From Methanocorpusculum sp. (GTDB lineage Archaea; Halobacteriota; Methanomicrobia; Methanomicrobiales; Methanocorpusculaceae), in the NCBI GenBank assembly GCA_029987395.1, contig DALTVX010000119.1:1-7775 (forward strand): a DNA stretch of 7,775 nt, read 5' to 3'. The notes below the pieces were generated by a model that was not told where the DNA came from, did no database searches, and saw only the letters and a list, made by a program, of their open reading frames with translations. Position numbers and translations under genes: made by a program. Positions within the stretch are counted from its first letter, which is position 1. Each line of letters starts with the position of its first letter. This document shows positions 1 to 5,790 of the stretch, in pieces.

Positions 1-606
1 AGGGCATACGGCAGGATCTCGCGGGCCGATGTGTATCTCGGGCGAACGATGCGGCGCCAGTACTTCACCCTCTGGCGATATGCCTCGTCGATGATGACAC
101 TTGGGGTCGCCTCGGAAAACGCAGGCGCAGGATTTAGGACGAGGATCATGCCGCCGTCCCGCTGGAAACGAATGAGCACCGCGAAGAAACAAAAGACTGT
201 TCGAAGAACACTTGCGGCTTCACTTGCCGACGGGTACAGTATTCCGGAGAGCCAGATCCAAAGCCAGTATCTGGATCTCTTGTCCCGGTTTGCTGCAAAA
301 GATCCGGCGGCCTTTTGTGAGCGGCATGATCTCGACGTCGATCAGATGACGATCGTTCTAAGCGATAAGGCGGCGGCGGCCGCAGCGGTGAAGGAGGTCC
401 AGCAGATCTCAAAGGAGCGGGACACGAAGGTCAAGAAGATGGCTGCCTCAAAGAAAGCAGAGATGCGAAAGCTTGAGGATCAGCTGGAGGCACTGCGGAT
501 GCAAACACCTGAGGTGGTACCTGTTATCGAGCCAGAACTGATCCTCGAGGATGCGTCAGAAGAGAGAAAGATCGCGCCAAAGCAGGCGACCCTGGACTTC
601 TTCTAG
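1..606 (+). CDS. rfcL: Replication factor C large subunit, C-terminal part (5' end outside window)
   Basis: The reading frame is open from base 1 to the TAG at 604-606, giving 201 visible residues that continue a gene starting upstream. RfcL is the large subunit of the clamp loader that opens the PCNA ring and places it on primed DNA during replication. The segment reading SRADVYLGRTMRRQYFTLWRY, then GFRTRIMPPSRWKRMS, matches from recall the C-terminal helical collar of archaeal RfcL. A lysine- and glutamate-rich helical stretch follows. The last seven residues, QATLDFF (583-603), fit the PIP-box consensus QxxhxxAA (h hydrophobic, A aromatic) used to bind PCNA. A GTG at 31 and ATGs at 148 and 172 are in frame, but conserved residues lie before each of them, so I do not take them as starts. 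The AAA+ ATPase domain must lie upstream, outside the window. Confidence 0.9.
   Translation, partial: RAYGRISRADVYLGRTMRRQYFTLWRYASSMMTLGVASENAGAGFRTRIMPPSRWKRMSTAKKQKTVRRTLAASLADGYSIPESQIQSQYLDLLSRFAAKDPAAFCERHDLDVDQMTIVLSDKAAAAAAVKEVQQISKERDTKVKKMAASKKAEMRKLEDQLEALRMQTPEVVPVIEPELILEDASEERKIAPKQATLDFF
583..603 (+). other. PIP-box coding segment at the C-terminus of RfcL
   Basis: The codons encode QATLDFF followed directly by the stop. Glutamine at position 1, leucine at position 4 and two phenylalanines at positions 6 and 7 match the PCNA-interacting peptide. The extreme C-terminal position is the usual one in archaeal clamp-loader large subunits. Confidence 0.85.
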
Positions 607-607
607 A

Positions 608-618
608 TCTTTTTTTTT
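608..618 (+). terminator. T-run terminator after rfcL
   Basis: A run of nine T (610-618) begins four bases after the rfcL stop codon. T-rich tracts on the non-template strand are the standard archaeal termination signal. No stem precedes it, which is normal for archaea. Confidence 0.6.
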
Positions 619-719
619 GCTAGGAATTGAGCGATATGACTCAACCTAAAGATAACTACTATTTGGTGTGTACTTCGATTTCGTGTACGGGGTCAGTGTA
701 GATGCATAAATAAAAGAAA

Positions 720-749
720 CGCGAATCTCCGCGAATTAACGCGAATCGC
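720..749 (+). repeat. Three tandem CGCGAATNNN units with 10-base period
   Basis: CGCGAAT begins at 720, 730 and 740, exactly ten bases apart, separated by the triplets CTC, TAA and CGC. The mirror copy lies at 1070-1099 on the other strand. The variant copy at 7671-7690 has two adjacent units, plus one displaced unit at 7605. Confidence 0.85.
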
Positions 750-827
750 ATTTTTCTTGCGCCGTCGTGCTCTGCTCCGGCTTATCGCCTACGCAGGAAT
801 CGCACGCCGTCTGGAAAAATGCTATCG

Positions 828-851
828 GAAAAACCGGCGTGCCGGTTTTTC
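828..851. repeat. Perfect 24-base palindrome in the left arm, possible bidirectional terminator
   Basis: GAAAAACCGGC and GCCGGTTTTTC pair over 11 bases around GT. Either strand would give a GC stem followed by five T. An exact mirror copy (spacer AC) lies at 968-991. A role as a two-way terminator between the convergent genes is an inference from this shape. Confidence 0.7.
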
Positions 852-966
852 TAAAGATGTATATTTCTTTTTTCACACAGAGAAATAGTTGAACAGAAAC
901 TGATATTGAAGGCTCATATACTCAGATGAAGAGTATCTGAATAATGAAAAAATCCTGCACGGTAAA

Positions 967-1099
967 AGAAAAACCGGCACGCCGGTTTTTCCGATAGCAT
1001 TTTTCCAGACGGCGTGCGATTCCTGCGTAGGCGATAAGCCGGAGCAGAGCACGACGGCGCAAGAAAAATGCGATTCGCGTTAATTCGCGGAGATTCGCG
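967..1099 (-). repeat. Right 133-base arm of the perfect inverted repeat
   Basis: Exact reverse complement of 720-852. Read on the minus strand it has the same order: the three CGCGAATNNN units nearest the DUF4276 gene, then the GC-rich middle, then the palindrome beside the spacer. Pairing stops at both ends, because bases 719 and 1100 and bases 853 and 966 are not complementary. Confidence 0.95.
968..991. repeat. Perfect 24-base palindrome in the right arm, possible bidirectional terminator
   Basis: Mirror copy of 828-851 with 11-base half-sites around AC. On the minus strand it lies about 240 bases past the DUF4276 stop codon, which has no T-run of its own, so it could end that transcript. 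That is inference. Confidence 0.65.
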
Positions 1100-1227
1100 G
1101 TTAAATTATCTCATGTATCAACACTCATCTAGTACACGAAATCGAAGTACACACACGAATAATGCAATTCGCGGCTATTCAAGTGAGTTGAAGGTTGGGA
1201 AACGCGGTTGATTTTTTTCACAGAAAC

Positions 1228-1911
1228 TTACCGCTCACTCTCTGCTTTCTTCGCGAATTCGGGAAGCGTTTTGATCCATGCCACCCATTCCCCAAAATGC
1301 GGACACTCGAAGCACATCCTCTCAAGCCCGATCTCCCGTGCCACCATCAACCCGTCGGTCGGCTTCTGATACCGGGGATCCACCCGAATGATCCGTTTAG
1401 AGGGCGCCGTCATCTCCCCGCCGTTGATATCTTCGGGAAGAAAGTCGTTTCGGACCGCTGTAAGTTTTCGCACCTGAGTCTTCGTCATCCCGCAGACGGA
1501 AAAAGCCGAAGGATCAGAAAACAGCAATGACTCGAACTCATGCAGCTGGACATAGGCATGGAAATTTTCCCGGTCGATGTCCCTTGAAAACGCCTCTTCC
1601 AGCTCGATCACCCGCTCAAGAGGAGTCGCCAGATCATAAGACTCCCGATGCCCCGGGATCGAGGGGAACTTATAAAAATCATACATCGTCGTAACAAACG
1701 CACTCTTTCGTTTGCACAGATTCAGCACATCCTTTCTCACCTTATCATACGACGAGCAGCCCCCTCTGCATATGATGCCGGACTTTGTCTTCGAGGTCAT
1801 CACAATAATGGGAATGATCGTGATGCCCAGATGTGCCAGATCACGTGCCATCAACCGCTTGATAAAAACCTCCTCGGTATACCCTTCACAGGAGACAAGC
1901 AGGATGACCAT
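1228..1911 (-). CDS. DUF4276 family protein (TOPRIM-like), partner of the ATPase
   Basis: The product has 227 residues. Family motifs are seen in order: an N-terminal strand and CEGYTEE (E9, G10, T12, E13), the VEGxTE-type acidic motif of the family; TTMYDFYKFPSIPG (74-87) with D78; YVQLHEFESLLFSDP (120-134), the family hallmark; then NGG (163-165), PSKRI (170-174) and CPHFGEWV near the C-terminus. DUF4276 is related to RloB and thought to carry a TOPRIM-like, possibly metal-dependent nuclease fold; activity here is inference. I chose the ATG at 1909-1911 because it directly precedes the conserved first strand and lies 2 bases past the ATPase stop. A longer form from 1983 would add 24 non-conserved residues and overlap the ATPase gene. 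The two genes are surely cotranscribed. Such pairs are candidate defence modules of the OLD/RloAB/PARIS type. Confidence 0.88.
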   Translation of the reverse strand: MVILLVSCEGYTEEVFIKRLMARDLAHLGITIIPIIVMTSKTKSGIICRGGCSSYDKVRKDVLNLCKRKSAFVTTMYDFYKFPSIPGHRESYDLATPLERVIELEEAFSRDIDRENFHAYVQLHEFESLLFSDPSAFSVCGMTKTQVRKLTAVRNDFLPEDINGGEMTAPSKRIIRVDPRYQKPTDGLMVAREIGLERMCFECPHFGEWVAWIKTLPEFAKKAESER

Positions 1912-1913
1912 GC

Positions 1914-3014
1914 TTACTGAGGTCTCCCGCCAAAGACGTTCTTCTCCCAGAGCTCTCCAAGTGAATAATCCTGGCACATCCAATTTTCAAGATCCTCATC
2001 ATCCTCGAGCCTTCGAAGCGTCGAGGCATCCTCCAGCCAGTCGACGATGATGATGTCCTTTGGCTCAAACTCACTCAAGAGAATTGCCGACTGCGTGGAG
2101 ATGATGATCTGCTTCACAATGCTTGCGGATTTGATCAGCGATGCAAGCAGATAGAGTGCATAGGGGTGAAGACCCAGCTCAGGTTCCTCGAGAAGCACCA
2201 TCTCATGATTGTTCTCGACAGGCTGGAGAAGCAGGGTAGCAAGACAGATGAATCGAAGGGTCCCGTCTGAAAGTGTGGCGGCTTTGAACGGCATGCTCCC
2301 GCGGGTCGAGGACCATGCAAGCTCGATCATATCAGGATTCTCGGGCGTGGGCCGGAGAATAAAATCATCGAAAAAGGGAGCTGCCAGCTGGACTATTTTT
2401 CTGATCCTCTGATAATTGTTCGGGATTTTCTGCTTCATGAGATAGAGACATGCGGCAAGATTGCCTCCATCCGCTCTTAGCACCATGTTGTCGTTGATCG
2501 CATTGATCTGTTTGATCCGGGCATTGTCCGAGGTGTCACGGAAATGATAGACTATCCACTGATGAACGTGTTTGAGCGCACACTTGTCGATGAATGCTCC
2601 GGCACCGGATTCACAAAGAGACTCCATGTGCCCGGATCCAAGTGACTGGGGCTCTTTTTTCAGATCCAACGACATCCATTCATTCTCGAACATCAGCCGG
2701 TTGTCTTTGGTGGGCTGGAGATCGAAACCGTATCCATTCTTCCCAAAATATAGGCCGACACCGATCTTCTCGGTCTCCTGTCTGCCGTACCACAGAAGTG
2801 AGTCTGGGCCGCCGTTATAGGCAACATATTTCTGCAGACGTTTGGCAAACATATGCTCCATCATGGAAAAAACCGAGAGGAAATTGGATTTGCCGGCGCC
2901 GTTGGCTCCTATGAGGATGTTTATTTCGCGCAGTTTGAGATCGCAGGACCTAATCGACCGAAATCCGCGGATCGTTATTCGGTCGATCTGGAAGCCGAGT
3001 TGTTTCTGCTTCAT
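1914..3014 (-). CDS. COG4637-type AAA/ABC-class ATPase
   Basis: The product has 366 residues. An SMC/RecF-like N-terminal strand region (ITIRGFRSIRSCDLKL) leads into Walker A GANGAGKSN (36-44). The C-terminal half has the signature-like LSDGTLRF (248-255), Walker B MVLLEEPELGLHP (272-284) and the switch strand IIISTQSAILLSE (303-315), with Q where many relatives have H. The tail YSLGELWEKNVFGGRP is, from recall, typical of COG4637 predicted ATPases found next to DUF4276 proteins. It probably dimerises on ATP and controls the partner protein encoded 2 bases downstream. I start at the ATG at 3012-3014, ten residues before the first strand; an in-frame ATG at 3033-3035 is a fair alternative. An upstream in-frame ATG at 3104 would add an unlikely hydrophobic leader that runs into the hairpin region. 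No clear TATA box or strong Shine-Dalgarno site is visible. Confidence 0.88.
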   Translation of the reverse strand: MKQKQLGFQIDRITIRGFRSIRSCDLKLREINILIGANGAGKSNFLSVFSMMEHMFAKRLQKYVAYNGGPDSLLWYGRQETEKIGVGLYFGKNGYGFDLQPTKDNRLMFENEWMSLDLKKEPQSLGSGHMESLCESGAGAFIDKCALKHVHQWIVYHFRDTSDNARIKQINAINDNMVLRADGGNLAACLYLMKQKIPNNYQRIRKIVQLAAPFFDDFILRPTPENPDMIELAWSSTRGSMPFKAATLSDGTLRFICLATLLLQPVENNHEMVLLEEPELGLHPYALYLLASLIKSASIVKQIIISTQSAILLSEFEPKDIIIVDWLEDASTLRRLEDDEDLENWMCQDYSLGELWEKNVFGGRPQ

Positions 3015-3096
3015 ATGTTTAGCTTCTGTCCACATCGCTGATAATGGTATCCAAAGATACGGGAGCAGAAGCAAAACTAAAATGAAAGATTTGCTC

Positions 3097-3175
3097 GCAA
3101 ACATTCTGTTTGCTCAGCTAAGGGCGAGCCTGTTCGCAAACCTTCGGTTTGCTCTCCGACTCGGGTCTACGACCC
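3097..3175. repeat. Cluster of short triloop hairpins upstream of the ATPase gene
   Basis: Three perfect stems have three-base loops. GCAAACA-TTC-TGTTTGC is at 3097-3113 (7 base pairs), GCAAACC-TTC-GGTTTGC at 3136-3152 (7 pairs) and GGGTC-TAC-GACCC at 3163-3175 (5 pairs). They lie between the DUF308 terminator and the ATPase start, so they may fall in the ATPase promoter or leader. The first two differ at one base pair by a matched change on both sides (A-T against C-G), which keeps the stem. Confidence 0.75.
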
Positions 3176-3197
3176 TCGCTTGACGGCTCACCCCGCC

Positions 3198-3205
3198 AAA
3201 AAAAA
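3198..3205 (-). terminator. T-run terminator after the DUF308 gene
   Basis: Eight A on the plus strand give eight T on the minus strand, starting about 10 bases past the TAA of the DUF308 gene. This separates that gene from the ATPase/DUF4276 unit, although all three genes lie on the same strand. Confidence 0.6.
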
Positions 3206-3215
3206 GTGGTTGTTC

Positions 3216-3770
3216 TTAGCAGGTAGTTTTGGCAGATTTTGCCATGAATGCTTCGATGATCGCGATAATACCGAAAACAAGGAAGAAAATACCCGCGACC
3301 TGGACGATCGTGAAAGCCATTACGACTGGGTTGAGCAGGAACAGAACACCAAGAATGATGCCGAGGACACCGGAAATGGCGACAAGGACACGATTTATGT
3401 TAGATGTTTTTCCCATCAGGGCAAGTGCAAGGTCAGTGACACCGCCAATAAGGGCAGCGGCTGCAAGGACATACATGGCATAGACGAGCATGATGCCGGG
3501 CAAGACCAAGGTCATGAAACCAAAGATGATCACAAGGATACCGAGAAGAATGACCCACCAGGTGCGTTTTCCCTCACCAAAGAAGGTTGTTCCCGAGGTC
3601 AGAAGGGTGATACCTACAAAGATAAGCAGGAACGCAAGCAGGATCTCACTCGCAAACAGTGAGGCAAGGGTGAAGACCATCATCAGGAGACCGAGAATGA
3701 TCAGCAATATTCCTTTTGCTAAAAGCGACCCAAAGGGGTTGCCGCAAAACGGACATGATTTTTCAGTCAT
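3216..3770 (-). CDS. DUF308/HdeD-type six-helix membrane protein
   Basis: The product has 184 residues and is almost entirely hydrophobic, with about six membrane helices (roughly 16-40, 42-63, 70-90, 92-115, 126-147 and 149-175). Paired helices with glycine-rich repeats such as GILLIILGLLMMVF, GILVIIFGFMTLVL and GVLGIILGVLFLLNP are typical of DUF308, the HdeD family. HdeD is linked to acid resistance in E. coli; the archaeal role is unknown. The N-terminus carries CPFCG (C6, C9), half of a zinc-knuckle pair, and the last residue is cysteine, so metal binding would need a second chain or the C-terminus. The ATG at 3768-3770 follows a TATA-like box at the distance expected for a leaderless mRNA. 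The gene stands alone, divergent from the PH-like/Yip1 gene and ended by its own T-run. Confidence 0.85.
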   Translation of the reverse strand: MTEKSCPFCGNPFGSLLAKGILLIILGLLMMVFTLASLFASEILLAFLLIFVGITLLTSGTTFFGEGKRTWWVILLGILVIIFGFMTLVLPGIMLVYAMYVLAAAALIGGVTDLALALMGKTSNINRVLVAISGVLGIILGVLFLLNPVVMAFTIVQVAGIFFLVFGIIAIIEAFMAKSAKTTC

Positions 3771-3794
3771 ACAATAAAAATGAGCTTGCTGGCG

Positions 3795-3802
3795 TATTAA
3801 AA
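3795..3802 (-). promoter_or_regulatory. TATA-like box for the DUF308 gene
   Basis: The minus strand reads TTTTAATA, centred about 28 bases before the ATG at 3770. Archaeal TATA boxes sit about 26 bases before the transcription start, so the mRNA would be leaderless. There is no Shine-Dalgarno site before the ATG, which agrees. Confidence 0.5.
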
Positions 3803-3824
3803 CATCGTGAGACTGGTTGACATG

Positions 3825-3852
3825 TATAAATAGTTCGGATGAGATATAAATA
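3825..3852 (+). promoter_or_regulatory. Tandem TATA boxes upstream of the PH-like/Yip1 gene
   Basis: TATAAATA occurs at 3825-3832 and again at 3845-3852, exactly 20 bases apart. The first would place the transcription start near 3855, about ten bases before the ATG at 3865, with no Shine-Dalgarno site between. The second would place it near 3875, past that ATG but just before the in-frame ATG at 3880. Confidence 0.6.
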
Positions 3853-3864
3853 AGATATTAATCT

Positions 3865-5775
3865 ATGCTTCCAACTGAGATGCACCCAAACGAAGTTCAG
3901 CATTACGCATCACCAATATTGGTAAAAAACCGAGAGTTTTATGCCACTATAACTAGTGAACGGCTGATCATCGAAGGGGGTCCGTCACCAAGAGAGTTCA
4001 AGGTGAGCAGTATCGTTTCTGCTGATCCCTGCAAGCTGGAAACAGGCGAGCCGGGTCTTAGACTTGTTGTCTCGACACCGGACGGACAAAAGGAGATGGT
4101 CTGGGGATTTCCTGTAGCAAATGTGTTCAAGGCCGGGGAGCAGGAGGCTTGGACGGATCAGATCGCGAAGGTCACCGGTGAGGAAAAACCGTTTTCCGAA
4201 GGGAAAAGAGAGGCTGCAAAACCGCAGACTGCGGCTCCACCACTGCGGTGCCCTGCACCTAAACAGACGTGCAGATCAGCCATGCCTGCTCCGGATGTTC
4301 CTGCAAGCAGCGTTCGACCGGACTTTGTCTCGGGCGAAACGGTCGTGATCGAAACAGCGGGCGTTCGGGTCAAAAATACCTTTTATACCATATATCTAAC
4401 GAATATCCGGCTGATCCTTCAAAATACTACGGGAAAGATCGGGCGAGAGTTTGCGATCGCGGAGCTGATGGATGCCGCAGAGTTTGAGACGGAAGCAGGA
4501 GAGGCGGCGATCGCTCTTTCTGTTGGTTCCCAGAACGGCTCAAAGCAGATGGTGCTTTCGTTCCCAACGGAATCGGCCCGAAATGCCTGGATGCAGGAGC
4601 TTAAGGCGAAACTGCCGGTCCGGCATGCAATGCTCTCGGCAACTCCTGAGCCATCAGTGGTGACCTGCACCGGGATCTTTTCGCCGGATGCGGGCGAGCG
4701 GGTCAGCCTCACAACAGGCGGGGTTCGGATCAAGCGAAACTTTGTCACTTTGCACCTGACGAATACGCGACTGGTCGTGGAAGGAAAGACCGCGATCATG
4801 GGAACATTTGCGCTGAACTCTCTTGCTCGGGCGAGCCGCCTTGCAGGAGAGGTGGGCGAGCCGGGTATTTCTCTGTATATCGCAGGAAGAGATGGCGGAA
4901 AGGAGATGCATCTGTTGTTCTCTGGTATGCCGGACCGCGAGCTGTGGATGCAGAAGCTCTCCGAACTCATCCCAGAGGAGGAGACGGCGACGCATGTGCA
5001 GGAGTCGCGGCAGTATTCGGTGACAACGGTGGCTCCTTCTGTGCAGAGGAATCCACAGGATATGTACTGTCCTGCGTGCGGGGCAAGGAACCATGTGGAC
5101 GATCAGACATGCGGTCTGTGCGGCACACTTTTGCATCCGCCGGTGGAGACGTCCCGTTCACCTGCCCGAAGAGAGAGACCAGATCCACGGGATAGAAGGG
5201 AAAATAGAGAGAGGAGAGAGAAGGTACCCTATAACGGCGGGGCGATCGGATTTTTGACGCGGCCGTCGGATGCGTTCACGTATTATCTGCATGAGAGCCC
5301 ACGGGATGCTGTGGTGATGTTCCTTCTGTCAGGAGCCTTGTGGGCGGTGGTCTCTGTTTTGATGATCGCCTATGCGATCCCGACGATCCTTCGGATGTCG
5401 CCAGAGGATTTCCCGATCTTTTCGGCTTTGCAGAGCGATCTGATGCTTTTGGTGATTTTTATCGTGATGCTGTATGCGATCTGGCTCGTGTGTGTGATGA
5501 TCCAGGTTTTGGTGACCGGGATCGCGTCACGGGTCTGTGAGCCGGACGTGCGGTTTTCCGAGGTGATGGCGATCGTTATGCGAAGTACGCTTTCGTATGC
5601 GGTGATCGGCTGGATCCCGATCCTTGGAACGATTGCGGCAGGCATCTGGTCGGCTGTGGTGACGGGAGCGGGTCTTTCGGCAGGACAAAATATGCGAAGA
5701 GGGCATGCTCTTTTTGCAGGGCTGCTTGGCGTTGCGGTCGTATATGTGGTGATCTTTGCGCTTGGATCGATGTAG
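3865..5775 (+). CDS. Triple PH/GRAM-like domain, zinc ribbon and Yip1-like membrane protein
   Basis: The product has 636 residues. Three related beta-rich domains are visible at about 8-105, 153-250 and 271-370. Repeats 2 and 3 share GVR(V/I)K, then F, LTNxRL, a GE pair, GxKxM and a closing WMQxL helix; repeat 1 is more diverged (LVKNREFYATITSERLII, GQKEMVW). The pattern suggests small PH- or GRAM-like folds. A zinc ribbon follows (C402, C405, C416, C419), then an Arg/Glu-rich linker (429-453). The C-terminal 455-636 has about five membrane helices and resembles the Yip1 family (GFLTRPSDAF start, WIPILGTIAAGIW near the end). The PH-like part and ribbon probably face the cytoplasm, tethered to the membrane. 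The function is unknown. An in-frame ATG at 3880 (M6) is an alternative start. The PKD protein gene follows 15 bases later, so the two are likely cotranscribed. Confidence 0.82.
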   Translation: MLPTEMHPNEVQHYASPILVKNREFYATITSERLIIEGGPSPREFKVSSIVSADPCKLETGEPGLRLVVSTPDGQKEMVWGFPVANVFKAGEQEAWTDQIAKVTGEEKPFSEGKREAAKPQTAAPPLRCPAPKQTCRSAMPAPDVPASSVRPDFVSGETVVIETAGVRVKNTFYTIYLTNIRLILQNTTGKIGREFAIAELMDAAEFETEAGEAAIALSVGSQNGSKQMVLSFPTESARNAWMQELKAKLPVRHAMLSATPEPSVVTCTGIFSPDAGERVSLTTGGVRIKRNFVTLHLTNTRLVVEGKTAIMGTFALNSLARASRLAGEVGEPGISLYIAGRDGGKEMHLLFSGMPDRELWMQKLSELIPEEETATHVQESRQYSVTTVAPSVQRNPQDMYCPACGARNHVDDQTCGLCGTLLHPPVETSRSPARRERPDPRDRRENRERREKVPYNGGAIGFLTRPSDAFTYYLHESPRDAVVMFLLSGALWAVVSVLMIAYAIPTILRMSPEDFPIFSALQSDLMLLVIFIVMLYAIWLVCVMIQVLVTGIASRVCEPDVRFSEVMAIVMRSTLSYAVIGWIPILGTIAAGIWSAVVTGAGLSAGQNMRRGHALFAGLLGVAVVYVVIFALGSM

Positions 5776-5778
5776 GAT

Positions 5779-5784
5779 GAGGTC
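5779..5784 (+). promoter_or_regulatory. Shine-Dalgarno site of the PKD protein gene
   Basis: GAGGTC lies in the 15-base gap after the upstream stop, six bases before the first ATG (5791) and nine before the second (5794). A Shine-Dalgarno site here, against none at the two divergent starts, fits translation of an internal operon gene. Confidence 0.65.
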
Positions 5785-5790
5785 AAAAAA

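Larger units (their letters stand above)
720..852 (+). repeat. Left 133-base arm of the perfect inverted repeat
   Basis: Compared base by base, this arm is the exact reverse complement of 967-1099, with no mismatch or gap. It opens with three units of CGCGAATNNN, continues through a GC-rich middle (about 755-820), and ends in a 24-base palindrome. It does not encode a recognisable peptide. Confidence 0.95.
666..1154. repeat. Large palindromic intergenic element between convergent genes
   Basis: This fills most of the 621 bases between rfcL and the DUF4276 gene, which converge on it. From outside in, there is a perfect 23-base inverted pair (666-688 with 1132-1154, ending in GATTTCGTGTAC on the left), then a diverged stretch (689-719 against 1100-1131) that still aligns loosely, then a perfect 133-base inverted pair (720-852 with 967-1099), and a 114-base AT-rich spacer (853-966). 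I see no gene, tRNA or open frame of note in it. The spacer holds only a small imperfect hairpin near 917-935. I found no flanking target-site duplication and no transposase. It is best read as two copies of one dispersed repeat facing each other; a related third copy starts at 7561. Confidence 0.9.

Noticed and set aside
853..966. Possible small RNA gene in the palindrome spacer
   Set aside because: Only a weak hairpin around 917-935 is visible, with no promoter or known RNA motif.
666..1154. Classical insertion sequence or MITE
   Set aside because: There is no transposase, and I found no direct duplication in the bases flanking 666 and 1154. The arms also behave as two copies of a dispersed repeat rather than terminal repeats of a single mobile unit.
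666..1154. CRISPR array
   Set aside because: The long repeats are inverted and occur once per side, and the only direct repeat is a 10-base unit with 3-base variable parts. There are no spacer-sized units.
1912..1983. Longer DUF4276 start overlapping the ATPase gene
   Set aside because: The extra residues are the reverse-frame reading of the conserved ATPase tail and do not resemble the family. The ATG at 1911 sits at the conserved strand and gives a clean 2-base gap.
3015..3104. A 30-residue hydrophobic N-terminal extension of the ATPase that looks like a signal peptide
   Set aside because: The ATPase family is cytoplasmic and starts just before the first conserved strand. The extension overlaps the hairpin region and is best explained by chance open frame.
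3180..3662. 160-residue plus-strand open frame opposite the DUF308 gene
   Set aside because: It is a low-complexity Asp/Lys/Glu-rich shadow of a hydrophobic membrane gene on the other strand, with no domain.
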